Assembly (NCBI RefSeq): GCF_051859125.1
Contig: NZ_JBHYGG010000223.1
Coordinates: forward strand, 1 to 64,000
Direction: 5' to 3'
Length of the DNA: 64,000 bases
DNA from: Gemmata sp051859125
Lineage (GTDB): Bacteria; Planctomycetota; Planctomycetia; Gemmatales; Gemmataceae
Both the position numbers and the translations under genes were made by a program. Below, piece by piece: positions 43,047 to 51,951 of this stretch (positions are counted from its first letter, which is position 1; each line of letters opens with the position of its first letter). A model generated the notes under the pieces. The model was given only the letters and a program-made list of their open reading frames with translations, was not told the DNA's origin and searched no databases.

Positions 43047-44888
43047 TCAGTCCTCGAGCAGCCGCTTGAACTCGATCTGGTAGCACGTCGTGTTGCCGTT
43101 GCCGCAGAACAGGTGCCGCCCGTCGGGGCTGAAGGCGAGCGAGTGGACGGCCGAGTCGAACCCGCGGGCGACCAGGAACCGGCCGCTCAGCACGTCCCAC
43201 ACGCGGACCGTCGCGTCGGCCCCGCCGCTGACCACGTAGCTGCCGTCGGGGCTGAACGCGACCGCGTGGACCTTCTCCTGGTGCCCGCCCAGGACGAACA
43301 CCGTCTCCTGGGTGCCCACGTCCCACAGGTACACGGCGTCGTCGAACCCGGCCCCGGCGAGGTACTTCCCCTCCGGGTCGAACGCGACCGCGTACACGCC
43401 GACGTTGATCGTGAACAGCTTGTCCTTGGTCGGGATGTCCCAGACGCACACGGCCCCGTCCCGCTCGCCGGTCGAGAGGTAGTCCACGCCCCCCGCGGCG
43501 ATCCGCCGCCCGTCCGGGTGGAACGCGACCCCCTCCAGGGTGCAGCCGTCGGCCGCTTCGATGAGCAGCAGTTCGGGGGCGGCGGTGTCGCACCGCCAGA
43601 TCCACACCAGGCCGTCGGTCGGGCTGGTGTGGGCGACGTACTTGGAGTCGGCGGAGAACGCGGCGAACCCGATCGGCGGCTTGGTCGCCTCCAGGTCCGC
43701 GGCGCGCGTCCCCTCGGGAACGTTCCACAGGCGGGTGAAGTAGTCGGTGCCGCCGAGCGCGAGCCACGTGCCGTCCGGGCTCGCGGCGACCGAGTACGCG
43801 GGGGCCAGGCCGGTCGGGGGCACCTCCGCCCCGGTCTCGACGTCCCACACCCGCGGCCGCGGCTCGCCGGTGCTGGCGAGCTTCAGCGGGCGGCCCGGAA
43901 CGACGGCGATCGCGTGGCGGCCCGTCGGGTTCGGCCCGGCGAGCAGCTTGCCGGTCTGCGTGTCCCAGACGTGGATGACCCGGTCGACCCCGGCGCTGGC
44001 GAGCCGGGTGCCGTCGGGGCTGAACGCCAGGGACCGGACCTCGTCGGTGTGGCCGCGGAGCACGGCACCGGCGACCCCCTTCTCCGCGTCGCGCCACAGG
44101 TGGACGTCGAAGTTCGAGTCGGCGCACGCCAGCAGCTTCCCGTCGCCGCTGTACGCCAGCGTGTGGACCTGGTCGGCGTGGCTGTTGAGGAGCATGACCG
44201 GGTCGGGGTGCGGCGGTCGCCACACCCGGGCCGACGTGTCCCACCCCGCCGAGACCAGCAGCTTGCCGTCCGGGCTCCAGTCGAGGGCCGGGATGCGGTC
44301 CGTGTGGCTGGCGAGTTCGCACACGAGCTTGTGGGTGACGTCGTGCCACACGCGGACGACGCGGTCCTCGCCAGCGGTGGCGATGAACTCGCCGCGGGGC
44401 GAGAACGCGACCGCCGACACCGGCAGCGGCCGGGCCGATGCCCGCACCTGGCCGAGGAATTTGTGCGCGGCCGTGTCCCAGAACCGTACGATGCCGTCGT
44501 CGTGCCCGCTGGCGAGAGTCCGCCCGTCGGCGCTGAACGCGACCGCGGTGACCCACGCCTCCTGCGGCAACCGCTTCGCGAGCTGGCCGGACTCGACCTC
44601 CCACACGACGACCGCCTCGCTCCCGCTGGCGAGGTGCCTCGCCCCCGGGGCGAACGCCCAGACCGTTTCGAGGTCCGAGAGGTAGTGCCGGGCGAGGAGC
44701 TTCCCCTCGGGGGACCACCGGCGGAGCACCCCGGCCTCGTCGACCGACCACAGGGTGCCGTCGGGCGCGTACGCGAGGGCCGCGACGTCGCCCTCGGTGT
44801 GGAACCGCGGCTCCCCGAACACCTTCGTGACCAAAGGGGACGGGCGGAGCGGGACCGGGCTGTCGGGGGTGTTGGTCTGGACTGGCAT
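43047..44888 (-). CDS. WD40 repeat protein, double propeller
   Basis: The 613-residue protein contains about fourteen WD40 repeats, enough for two seven-bladed propellers: examples are VTAVAFSADGRTLASGHDDG, VSAVAFSPRGEFIATAGEDR, RSLAFSPDGTRLASAGVDRV and VHAVAFSPDGSYVVSGGADA, with terminal W-D or W-R dipeptides. It has no signal peptide or kinase domain, so it is a cytosolic scaffold. Its start lies 162 bases from the divergent thiL gene. Confidence 0.93.
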   Translation of the reverse strand: MPVQTNTPDSPVPLRPSPLVTKVFGEPRFHTEGDVAALAYAPDGTLWSVDEAGVLRRWSPEGKLLARHYLSDLETVWAFAPGARHLASGSEAVVVWEVESGQLAKRLPQEAWVTAVAFSADGRTLASGHDDGIVRFWDTAAHKFLGQVRASARPLPVSAVAFSPRGEFIATAGEDRVVRVWHDVTHKLVCELASHTDRIPALDWSPDGKLLVSAGWDTSARVWRPPHPDPVMLLNSHADQVHTLAYSGDGKLLACADSNFDVHLWRDAEKGVAGAVLRGHTDEVRSLAFSPDGTRLASAGVDRVIHVWDTQTGKLLAGPNPTGRHAIAVVPGRPLKLASTGEPRPRVWDVETGAEVPPTGLAPAYSVAASPDGTWLALGGTDYFTRLWNVPEGTRAADLEATKPPIGFAAFSADSKYVAHTSPTDGLVWIWRCDTAAPELLLIEAADGCTLEGVAFHPDGRRIAAGGVDYLSTGERDGAVCVWDIPTKDKLFTINVGVYAVAFDPEGKYLAGAGFDDAVYLWDVGTQETVFVLGGHQEKVHAVAFSPDGSYVVSGGADATVRVWDVLSGRFLVARGFDSAVHSLAFSPDGRHLFCGNGNTTCYQIEFKRLLED

Positions 44889-45050
44889 GGAACCACAGTG
44901 TTGTGGGTGGCGCGGCTCGTGAAGGGACTCCGGCTGTTGCGGTGGTGCTGGTGTTCCGACCCCGACGCGACAGTCCTTGACGTGCGCCCGCGACCGTGCG
45001 ATTCGACCGACCCGTTACGCGACCCCCGGCCCCTAACACCACGCCAACCG

Positions 45051-45959
45051 ATGTCCCAAGAATTTCATTATATCCGCTGGCTGCGGTCCCGAACAACCGC
45101 CGACCCGCGGGTACTCGTTGGGCCGGGCGACGACTGCGCCGTCCTCGCGGCCCCGACCCGGCCGCTCCTGGTCACCACCGACATGCTCATGGACGGCACC
45201 GACTTCATACTGGCCGAAGTCGGCCCGCGCCGCGCCGGCCGCAAGGCGATGGCCGCCAACCTGAGCGACATCGCTTCGATGGCCGGCGTTCCCCTCGCAG
45301 CCGTGGTGAGTGTGGCGCTGCCGCGGGCGTCGCGCGAACTCGCCGAGCAACTCTACCTCGGGCTCCGCGACGTGGCCGATGCGTTCAACGTCTCGATCGT
45401 CGGCGGCGACACGAACTCGTGGGACGCGCCGCTGGCGATCAGCGTGACCGCGTTCGGCGAGGCCACCGACCGCGGCGCGGTGCTGCGGAGCGGGGCGAAA
45501 CCCGGCGACTGGGTGTTCGTCACCGGCCCGCTCGGCGGCAGCATCCGCGGGCACCACCTCGACTTCACCCCGCGGGTCCGCGAGGCGCTCGCGGTGCACG
45601 CCGCGGTCGAGCTGCGCGCGATGTGCGACATCAGCGACGGCCTCGCCGCCGACCTGGGCCACATCCTCGAAGAGAGCGGCTGCGGGGCGGTGCTGTTTGC
45701 CGACGCGATCCCGACGACCGCCGACGCGGTCGAACTCAGCCGCACGTCGGGCAAGTCGCCACTTCAGCACGCGCTCGGCGACGGCGAGGACTTCGAGCTG
45801 GTGTTCACGGTCTCGGCGAGTGACGGCGCAAAAATGTTGCGCGAGCCGCCCGTGCCGGGGCTTGCGAAGATCGGCGAGTGCGTCGAATCGGGGCTGTGGC
45901 TGGAATCGGACGGGAAGCGCGAACCGTTGCAAGCGACGGGATGGGTCCACGATTTCTGA
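45051..45959 (+). CDS. thiL: Thiamine-monophosphate kinase ThiL
   Basis: This 302-residue enzyme phosphorylates thiamine monophosphate to thiamine diphosphate. It has VLVGPGDDCAVL near residue 27, the metal-binding VTTDMLMDGTDF, ANLSDIASMAG, GGDTNSW and the second nucleotide part MCDISDGLAADLGHI and LGDGEDFELVFT. The start at 45051 sits at the conserved N-terminus; a long open frame upstream is a shadow of the WD40 gene. It is convergent with the Uma2 gene, eight bases apart. Confidence 0.95.
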   Translation: MSQEFHYIRWLRSRTTADPRVLVGPGDDCAVLAAPTRPLLVTTDMLMDGTDFILAEVGPRRAGRKAMAANLSDIASMAGVPLAAVVSVALPRASRELAEQLYLGLRDVADAFNVSIVGGDTNSWDAPLAISVTAFGEATDRGAVLRSGAKPGDWVFVTGPLGGSIRGHHLDFTPRVREALAVHAAVELRAMCDISDGLAADLGHILEESGCGAVLFADAIPTTADAVELSRTSGKSPLQHALGDGEDFELVFTVSASDGAKMLREPPVPGLAKIGECVESGLWLESDGKREPLQATGWVHDF

Positions 45960-45966
45960 GAGCGGA

Positions 45967-46587
45967 TCACGTTGCGGGAAGCAAATCCGCGACCGGCACG
46001 GCGAACCCGGGGATGACGCCGTCGGCCGTCAGCGTGTCGGACGCCGCGAACACCGTCGCCGGCTGGTTCGCACGGTACGCGGTGACGGTCCGCAACTCGG
46101 GATCGGCGACCCACACGACCACGACGCTCGCGGCGAGATATTCTTGCACCTTCGCTTCGATCTCCGGCTGAGTGTCGTTCTTGCTCCGCACCTCGAGCAC
46201 GATCGCTGGGATTGTTAAGAGGTAACCCTCCGGGGAGAGTTGTGCCGGTAGAGATGCCTTGGCGACGAACAGCGCGTCCACGCCAACTACTCGGTCCGGG
46301 TTGCGGCGCAAGACGACGGCGATCTCATCGCCGGCTTCGCCATAACCTCGCTGTTCGCCCTGACTGAGGAGTTGAGCGGCGATCTTCAACGCCGCCTTGC
46401 CGTGAACGTAGCCAGGGGGCGACATGGGGACGGGCACTCCATCGTGAAGTTCCCACCGCACCTCACCTGAGGGGAGCAAACGTGGGAAACGAGGGAGGTC
46501 CGCAATCGTGAGGACGCACCGAGTGCCCAGGGGTGGCAGGACCGGTGCAGTCGGGGATGCGGGCGGTGTCAGGGTCGCTGTACTCAT
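45967..46587 (-). CDS. Uma2 family endonuclease-like protein
   Basis: The 206-residue protein fits Uma2 (DUF820), a PD-(D/E)xK nuclease-like fold greatly expanded in planctomycetes and cyanobacteria: GEVRWELHDGVPVPM, GVDALFVAK with the Asp, PAIVLEVRSKND with the E-x-K pair, VVVVWVADPELRTVTAYR. Uma2 proteins are often of unknown role, sometimes mobile-element linked. It lies ten bases downstream of gatA on the same strand, and next to thiL. Confidence 0.92.
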   Translation of the reverse strand: MSTATLTPPASPTAPVLPPLGTRCVLTIADLPRFPRLLPSGEVRWELHDGVPVPMSPPGYVHGKAALKIAAQLLSQGEQRGYGEAGDEIAVVLRRNPDRVVGVDALFVAKASLPAQLSPEGYLLTIPAIVLEVRSKNDTQPEIEAKVQEYLAASVVVVWVADPELRTVTAYRANQPATVFAASDTLTADGVIPGFAVPVADLLPAT

Positions 46588-46596
46588 ACCCGTATC

Positions 46597-48051
46597 CTAC
46601 ACCTTCGGGCGGCGGGTGTGCCAGTCGGTGGCGGCCTCGTACATGCGGGCGATGCGGAGCAGCTTCTCCTCGTCGAACGGCTTGCCGAGTAGTTGCAGGC
46701 CGATCGGCAGGCCGGCCTTCGTGAAGCCGCACGGCATGCTGAGCCCCGGGATGCCGGCCAGGTTGCACGACACCGTGTACACGTCCGACAGGTACATCGC
46801 GAGCGGGTCGTCCGACTTCTCGCCGGCCTTGAACGCGGCCGTCGGGGTCGTCGGCCCCATCACCACGTCGCACGTCGCCAGCGCGTCGTCGTAGTCCTTC
46901 TTCACCAGCCGCCGGACCTTCAGCGCCTTGACGTAGTACGCGTCCTTGTACCCGCTCGACAGCACGTAGGTGCCGATCATGATGCGGCGCTGCACCTCCT
47001 TGCCGAACGCCTCGCCGCGGGACTTCGCGTAGGTACCGATCAGGTCCGTCTTCTCCGCCGTGCGGTGCCCGTAGTGCATCCCGTCGAACCGGGCCAGGTT
47101 GCTCGACGCCTCGGCCGGCGCGACGATGTAGTACGCGGCGAGGGCGTACTTGCTGTGGGGGAGCGACACGTCGACGAGCGTCGCGCCCTGCTTCTGGTAC
47201 TCGTTGAGCGCGTCGCGGACGGCCGCCTCGACCTCGCCGTCGAGCCCCTTGTCGAAGAACTCCCGCGGCACGCCGATCTTCAGCCCCTTCACCGGCTCGT
47301 TGAGCGCCCTGCGGTAGTCGGGCACGGGCTCGTTCACGCAGGTGCTGTCCCGCTTGTCGTGCCCGCTGATCGCTTCCAGCAGGAGCGCGCTGTCGGTCAC
47401 GTCGTGGGCGAACGGGCCGACCTGGTCGAGCGAGCTGGCGAACGCTATGAGCCCGTACCGGCTGACGCGGCCGTAGGTCGGCTTGATGCCGACGATCCCG
47501 CACAGGGCCGCCGGCTGGCGGATCGAGCCGCCCGTGTCGGTGCCCAGCGAGAGCGGGGCCTGGCAGCCCGCGACGCACGCCGCCGAGCCGCCCGACGACC
47601 CGCCGGGGATGCGGTCCGTGGCCCACGGGTTCCGGGTACTCTGAACCGCGCTGTTCTCGGTGGACGAGCCCATCGCGAACTCGTCCATGTTCGTCTTGCC
47701 GAACAGGACCGCGTCCTCGGCCCTCAGCCGCTCGACGACGTGCGCGTCGTAGGGCGGGACGAAGTTGGCGAGCACCTTCGACGAGCACGTCGTGGCCACG
47801 CCCTTCGTGCAGAGCACGTCTTTGACCGCGACCGGCACGCCGGCGAGCTTGCCGAGCGGCTTGCCGGCGGCGCGCTTGGCATCAACGGCGGCGGCCTGCG
47901 AGCGGACTGCGGCCTCGTCGAGCGACACGAACGACCGGAGCTTCGGCTCGCGGTCCCGGTACGCGGCGAGGAAGGCGTCGGCGATCTCGGCGGCGGTTGC
48001 CGTGCCCGCGGCCTGGAGCGCGAGGAGTTCGCTGGCGGTGCGTTCGATCAT
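46597..48051 (-). CDS. gatA: Asp-tRNA(Asn)/Glu-tRNA(Gln) amidotransferase subunit A
   Basis: This 484-residue amidase supplies ammonia from glutamine for making Gln-tRNA and Asn-tRNA. The Ser-cisSer-Lys triad is K77 (VPVAVKDVLCTKG), S152 (PGGSSGGSA) and S176 (DTGGSIRQP), close to the usual positions. ATG at 48051 is preferred over an upstream TTG. It follows gatC in the same direction, separated by a degenerate repeat. gatB is not in the window. Confidence 0.96.
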   Translation of the reverse strand: MIERTASELLALQAAGTATAAEIADAFLAAYRDREPKLRSFVSLDEAAVRSQAAAVDAKRAAGKPLGKLAGVPVAVKDVLCTKGVATTCSSKVLANFVPPYDAHVVERLRAEDAVLFGKTNMDEFAMGSSTENSAVQSTRNPWATDRIPGGSSGGSAACVAGCQAPLSLGTDTGGSIRQPAALCGIVGIKPTYGRVSRYGLIAFASSLDQVGPFAHDVTDSALLLEAISGHDKRDSTCVNEPVPDYRRALNEPVKGLKIGVPREFFDKGLDGEVEAAVRDALNEYQKQGATLVDVSLPHSKYALAAYYIVAPAEASSNLARFDGMHYGHRTAEKTDLIGTYAKSRGEAFGKEVQRRIMIGTYVLSSGYKDAYYVKALKVRRLVKKDYDDALATCDVVMGPTTPTAAFKAGEKSDDPLAMYLSDVYTVSCNLAGIPGLSMPCGFTKAGLPIGLQLLGKPFDEEKLLRIARMYEAATDWHTRRPKV

Positions 48052-48066
48052 GGTCTCACCCGGTGT

Positions 48067-48151
48067 CGTCAAGTCATCACGTCGTCACGTCGCCACGCCG
48101 CAAGCGGGGCCGCACGGCTCCCGACTTGAAGACCTGAGGACCTGACGACGC
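48067..48151. repeat. Degenerate inverted repeat between gatC and gatA
   Basis: GTCGTCAAGTCATCACGTCG near 48067 is partly reversed by CGACTTGAAGACCTGAGGAC near 48122-48151. It resembles the perfect element at 48487 but pairs poorly, suggesting an older copy. Confidence 0.55.
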
Positions 48152-48158
48152 GGTTGGG

Positions 48159-48473
48159 TCAGTGGCTGACGGGTTCGTCGGTGTCGAAGACGGCGGGGAC
48201 GCTGAAGTAGTCGCTCCCCTTCTCGCGCTTGGGGGCGTTCTGCAGCGCCTCGTCCGGCGTCAGGGAGGGGACCGGCACGTCGGGGCGGAACACGTTCTGG
48301 AGCGGGAGCGGGTGCGCCAGCGGCTCGACGCCGTCGGTGTTGAGTTCGTCGAGTTGCGCGACGTAGTCGAGAATTGCGGACAGCTGCGACTGCATCCGCA
48401 CGAGGTCGGCCTCGGGCAGTTCCAGTCGGGCGAGGGTCGCGACCTTGCGGACCTGGTCCAGTGTCAGAGACAT
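48159..48473 (-). CDS. gatC: Asp-tRNA(Asn)/Glu-tRNA(Gln) amidotransferase subunit C
   Basis: This 104-residue protein is the small GatC subunit that bridges GatA and GatB. It has MSLTLDQVRKVATLARLELP, QLSAILDYVAQLDELNTDGV and the loop ending in RPDVPVPSLTPDEALQNAPK. ATG at 48473 is set by the conserved start. It lies upstream of gatA and downstream of rpmB, with repeat elements in both gaps. Confidence 0.93.
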   Translation of the reverse strand: MSLTLDQVRKVATLARLELPEADLVRMQSQLSAILDYVAQLDELNTDGVEPLAHPLPLQNVFRPDVPVPSLTPDEALQNAPKREKGSDYFSVPAVFDTDEPVSH

Positions 48474-48486
48474 GGCAGTTCGTCCC

Positions 48487-48555
48487 AGGTCATCAGGTCG
48501 CAAGTCGTCAAGTCGCAAACCGGTTCCGACTTGACGACTTGCGACCTGATGACCT
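48487..48555. repeat. Perfect 29-bp inverted repeat between rpmB and gatC
   Basis: The arm at 48487-48515 (AGGTCATCAGGTCGCAAGTC...) is perfectly reversed at 48527-48555 around an 11-base loop. A perfect 29-base stem in the gap between rpmB and gatC could attenuate read-through or protect the 3' end of the rpmB message. Confidence 0.9.
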
Positions 48556-48570
48556 GATGACGATGATTGG

Positions 48571-48831
48571 TCACACCTTCACGTCGCCGAACGGCTTGAC
48601 CTTCAGCGGCTTCACGACGAGGCCGGCGTGGATCGCGGCGCACGAGACCCACACGCGCTTCGCCTCGCCGTCCACCATGCACAGGACCTTCTGGAGGTTC
48701 GGCTTGAACTTCCGGCGCGACGTGCCGGTGATCTTCTTGCCGACGCCGCCGAGGTACTTCGCCTTACCGCGGTAGGTCTTCTGGTTGCCGAAGACCGACT
48801 TCCGACCCGTGAAAACGCACGTCTTGGCCAT
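48571..48831 (-). CDS. rpmB: Ribosomal protein L28
   Basis: The 86-residue protein has the L28 features MAKTCVFTGRKSVFGNQKTY, KFKPNLQKVL and KRVWVSCAAIHAGLV, slightly longer than many bacterial L28 proteins. It binds 23S rRNA in the large subunit. ATG at 48831 is clear. It is followed by gatC, gatA and Uma2 on the same strand. Confidence 0.95.
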   Translation of the reverse strand: MAKTCVFTGRKSVFGNQKTYRGKAKYLGGVGKKITGTSRRKFKPNLQKVLCMVDGEAKRVWVSCAAIHAGLVVKPLKVKPFGDVKV

Positions 48832-48970
48832 GACCGTGTCTCGCAAATATCGTCGATCGCCCCGGCGAGGGGCGGAATCGGAACACTCACTATAGCGGGC
48901 CAGACCCGACCGACAAGCGGGCCGCGCGCGAACTGTTGACACGGGCCGCCCCGTGCCCCAGCATGACGGC

Positions 48971-49384
48971 ATGAAGCGCATGCCGATGAAGAAGTTCATG
49001 GCGGTCGTCGGCGAGGCGATCGACTCGCTCCCCGAGGCGATCAAGCGGCACCTCGACAACGTCGTGATCGACGTCGAGGACGCGCCGACGCACGACTTCC
49101 TCCGCGACGCCGGGTTCACCGACGAGGAGATCGCCGCCGGCGAGACGGTGTACGGCTACTTCATGCCGCTGGGCGTGGACACGTCGGACCTGGACATGCT
49201 GGACAGCCCGAACCGCATCCTGATCTTCAAGTACCCGCTCGAAGAGGACTTCCCGGACCCGCGGGAGCTGCGGATCGAGATCCGCAAGACGGTCGTCCAC
49301 GAGATCGCGCACCACTTCGGCTGGACCGACCGCGACCTGGAGCGGTTCGACGACAACCCCGACCCGTTCGGGGACCAGGGGTAA
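48971..49384 (+). CDS. Metallopeptidase family protein (HExxH)
   Basis: The 137-residue protein has a zinc-binding HEIAHHFGWTDRDL motif, with H110-E111-x-x-H114, in the small zincin-like family often called 'metallopeptidase family protein'. The N-terminus (FMAVVGEAIDSLPEAIKRHL) is also typical of the family. The start at ATG 48971 is chosen; an in-frame GTG at 48953 is possible. It is divergent from rpmB and convergent, two bases apart, with the lipoprotein gene. Confidence 0.85.
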   Translation: MKRMPMKKFMAVVGEAIDSLPEAIKRHLDNVVIDVEDAPTHDFLRDAGFTDEEIAAGETVYGYFMPLGVDTSDLDMLDSPNRILIFKYPLEEDFPDPRELRIEIRKTVVHEIAHHFGWTDRDLERFDDNPDPFGDQG

Positions 49385-49386
49385 CG

Positions 49387-49836
49387 TCAGGGCCGGTCGC
49401 TCGCGGTCTGCGGGCTCTCTGGGGGCGGCTCCGACCCGGGTAGGCTACGGTGCGGCGACAGGATCGGTCTCTCACCGTCCACAAGGACGTAGGTGACCTT
49501 GCCGTTCTCGTCGTAGAAGAAGCGGACGTGGGCACCTCTGATTCGCTGCTTTGCCGCGCAGTAGACTTCGGTCGGAAAAAGAACGACCTCGCTCAGGCCG
49601 AGCGTTATTACCGCAGGCATGGCGAGGTACTCCAGTTTCCATTGCTCCGCGAGTTTGCGGTGCGTCCGAAACTCATCGTGAAACTCGTCGCAGGTGAATG
49701 CGGGCGTGCCGAACGCCTGCCGCACCTCGTCCTTCGTCGAAAGTTCGTTCACGTTGACGCCACGACCGGCGACAAGGGCCGAACAGCCGGTCGCCGGGAG
49801 GAGTGCGGCGAGCAGGATCGGGCCAATGCGTCGCAT
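49387..49836 (-). CDS. Hypothetical lipoprotein, BamE/SmpA-like
   Basis: This 149-residue protein has a lipobox LPATGC with the cysteine at residue 18 and then STKDEVRQAFGTPAFT, which resembles the start of the SmpA/OmlA (BamE) domain; EYLAMPAVITLGLSEVVLFP is a second hydrophobic stretch. A short acidic-Pro tail follows. The BamE-like label rests on one motif. Confidence 0.72.
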   Translation of the reverse strand: MRRIGPILLAALLPATGCSALVAGRGVNVNELSTKDEVRQAFGTPAFTCDEFHDEFRTHRKLAEQWKLEYLAMPAVITLGLSEVVLFPTEVYCAAKQRIRGAHVRFFYDENGKVTYVLVDGERPILSPHRSLPGSEPPPESPQTASDRP

Positions 49837-49864
49837 CGTGCGTGACTCCTGACCACACCGGTGG

Positions 49865-50338
49865 TTACACCCCGAGCGCCTTGCGCTTCTCGGCGATGAA
49901 CGGCACGTGGTGCGTGAGGTGGTTGGTCGCCATCTGGATCACCTTCTCCAGCGTCATCAGGCCGCGCTTGTTGTGACACCCGACGAGTTGAAGCTGCTCG
50001 GGCGTGAGGCCGCGGATGATGCGGGCCATGTGCCGCCGCAAGCTCTCCACGACGGCCAGTTCTTCTTCAACGTCGCGGTCGTGGTAGTTCATTTCCTTGG
50101 CGTACAACTCTTCGTCGGCGACGAGCAGCAGCGGCACGTCGCTGGTGTAGGCGAGGATCCGCTTCATGCGGTCGATGAGGATCGGGTCGAAGTCGGCGAG
50201 GTGCGCGACGACTTCGAGCGTGCTCCACTTGCCCGGGATCGGCCGGGCGACGAGTTGTTCGCGGGTCATCCCCGCGACGGCGGAGCGGAGCGCGGCGGCC
50301 CCGGCAAGGTAGTTGTCGGCGAGTTCGGTGGGGGTCAT
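49865..50338 (-). CDS. DinB family protein
   Basis: The 157-residue protein has the four-helix-bundle DinB arrangement, with histidines in VVAHLADFD and NHLTHHVPF positioned as a metal triad, and RPIPGKWSTLEVVAHLADFD near the start. DinB proteins are often metal-dependent thiol transferases or stress proteins, but the substrate is unknown. Start at ATG 50338. Confidence 0.88.
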   Translation of the reverse strand: MTPTELADNYLAGAAALRSAVAGMTREQLVARPIPGKWSTLEVVAHLADFDPILIDRMKRILAYTSDVPLLLVADEELYAKEMNYHDRDVEEELAVVESLRRHMARIIRGLTPEQLQLVGCHNKRGLMTLEKVIQMATNHLTHHVPFIAEKRKALGV

Positions 50339-50420
50339 GGAGTGCGGAGTGTTGGGAGTGTTAAAGCGAGTTGAGTGTCGGTGTCCGAAGGGGCCGCGTG
50401 GTTGGTGTGTAGCTTTCGCG

Positions 50421-50610
50421 GTCGCCCCTCACCCGCGACTCGCAGAGCCTCGTCGCGACCTCTCCCCGTCGGAACGGGGCGAGGTGGGGCGCGCCGGATT
50501 TCTCGCATGCTGTGCGAGAGGGTGAAGCAACGATCAGGACCAGTCACCCCACCTCGCCCCGTTCCGACGGGGAGAGGTCGCCGCGCTTCGCGGCGGGTGA
50601 GGGGCAACCA
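50421..50610. repeat. Large inverted-repeat element, CCTCTCCCCGTCGG type
   Basis: A perfect 35-base arm at 50455-50489 (GCGACCTCTCCCCGTCGGAA...) is reversed at 50547-50581, with longer imperfect arms outside (CCCCTCACCCGC mirrored by GCGGGTGAGGGG). It lies in the 404-base gap between the DinB and LptB-like genes and resembles the element at 7653. The rest of the gap holds nothing recognised. Confidence 0.88.
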
Positions 50611-50742
50611 CGCACTCCGCTCACCCGACACGGTAACACATTCCCTACCGATTCTAAGTGTTTAGTGCCGCGAGTTCATCCCCGCCCGGTACTCTCGCAC
50701 CCGGTTGGGTTGCACTCCAGACGAATCAACACTCCCAACGTC

Positions 50743-51951
50743 CTATGCCCGCAACTTGACCCGCAGGTACGCGACCTGGCGCAGCCGGACCTCGTCGGGC
50801 GCGTCCGGGTCGAACTCGAGCGGGGCGTGGGTGCGGGCGACGTGCTTGAGGAACTCGAACGCCCGCCGCCGCAGGACCGCGTCGCGGCGCTCCAGCGCTT
50901 CGAGGAGCGCCGGAATCGCGCGCTCGCCGCGGTTGTTCAACTCGACCATCCCGGCCCGCAGCGTGCGGTCGTCCATGAGTTGCTCGACGGCGACCCGGAG
51001 CCGCTCGGCCTCCAAGATCGCGCCGGCGGTGCCGCCGAGCGGCGCGAGCAGCCCGCCGGCCGGGGGCGGCGTGTGCGACGGGAACCGCAGCACGTCCGGC
51101 TCCGCCTCGGGCTCGGTGAGCGTGGCCGTTGCGGTCGTGGCGGGCGCGGGTTCGGTCTCGCCGTCGAGCACGCGGTTGCGGCTCGCGAAGTGGCGGGTGA
51201 ACCCGTCCTCCTCGAAGCTGCGGCCCAGGTACGCCTTGATCGCGATCTCGTCGTTCACCAGTTGGTGCGGCGTGCCCTTCGTAACGACGAGCCCGTCGGT
51301 GATGAGGTACACGCGGTCGGCGGTGCGGAACACCTCGCGGACGTTGTGGTCGGTGATGAGGATGCCGATCCCCGAGTCGGCCAGCTCGCGGATGTTCTTG
51401 CGGATGTCCTCGGTGGTGATCGGGTCGACGGCCGCGAACGGCTCGTCGAGCAGGATCAGGAGCGGCTCGCACACGAGGCACCGGGCGATCTCGAGCCGCC
51501 GCTTCTCGCCGCCCGAGCACCGGGCCGCGACGTTCTTGCGGACGTGGTCGAGCTTGAACCGCTTCAGGGCCGCGTCGGTCCGGTCCCACCGCTCGGTGCG
51601 GGTGAGCTTGCGGCCCAGGCTCCGGCTCCGGGGCAGGGCCTCGAGGATCGCGAGCAGGTTCTTCTCGACGCTCAGCTTGCGGAACACGCTCGGCTCTTGC
51701 GACAGGTAGCCCATGCCGCGGCGGGCGCGCTGGAACATCGGGAGCTGCGTCACGTCCTCGTTGTTGAACGTGACGGTGCCGGCGTTGGGCACGATCTGGC
51801 CGGTGGCCATGCGGAAGCTCGTCGTCTTGCCGGCCCCGTTCGGGCCGAGCAGGCCGACGACCTCGCCGGGGTTGACGTCGAACGAGACCCCCTTCACGAC
51901 CTTGCGGCGGCCGTAGATCTTCTGTAGCCCGTTGACTTCCAGTAGCGGCAT
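50743..51951 (-). CDS. lptB: LptB-like ABC ATPase with C-terminal helical extension
   Basis: The 402-residue protein begins with an LptB-type ATPase (about 1-240) that drives lipopolysaccharide export: MPLLEVNGLQKIYGRRKVVK, Walker A GPNGAGKTT, QEPSVFRKLSVEKNLLA, signature CSGGEKRRLEIARCL, LLDEPFAAVDPIT. LptB is normally about 240 residues. The extra 160 residues hold a Pro/Thr-rich linker, then helices with a HEAT-like repeat (MVELNNRGERAIPALLEALE, AVLRRRAFEFLKHVARTHAP). The extension is unusual and may dock other proteins. No other lpt genes are in the window. Confidence 0.88.
   Translation of the reverse strand: MPLLEVNGLQKIYGRRKVVKGVSFDVNPGEVVGLLGPNGAGKTTSFRMATGQIVPNAGTVTFNNEDVTQLPMFQRARRGMGYLSQEPSVFRKLSVEKNLLAILEALPRSRSLGRKLTRTERWDRTDAALKRFKLDHVRKNVAARCSGGEKRRLEIARCLVCEPLLILLDEPFAAVDPITTEDIRKNIRELADSGIGILITDHNVREVFRTADRVYLITDGLVVTKGTPHQLVNDEIAIKAYLGRSFEEDGFTRHFASRNRVLDGETEPAPATTATATLTEPEAEPDVLRFPSHTPPPAGGLLAPLGGTAGAILEAERLRVAVEQLMDDRTLRAGMVELNNRGERAIPALLEALERRDAVLRRRAFEFLKHVARTHAPLEFDPDAPDEVRLRQVAYLRVKLRA

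Noticed and set aside
42990..45959. Open frame of 989 codons on the plus strand
   Set aside because: Only 45051-45959 codes for ThiL; the remainder is a shadow of the WD40 gene on the other strand.
50421..50610. Possible CRISPR array
   Set aside because: It is a pair of inverted arms, not direct repeats with regular spacers, and no cas gene is present.
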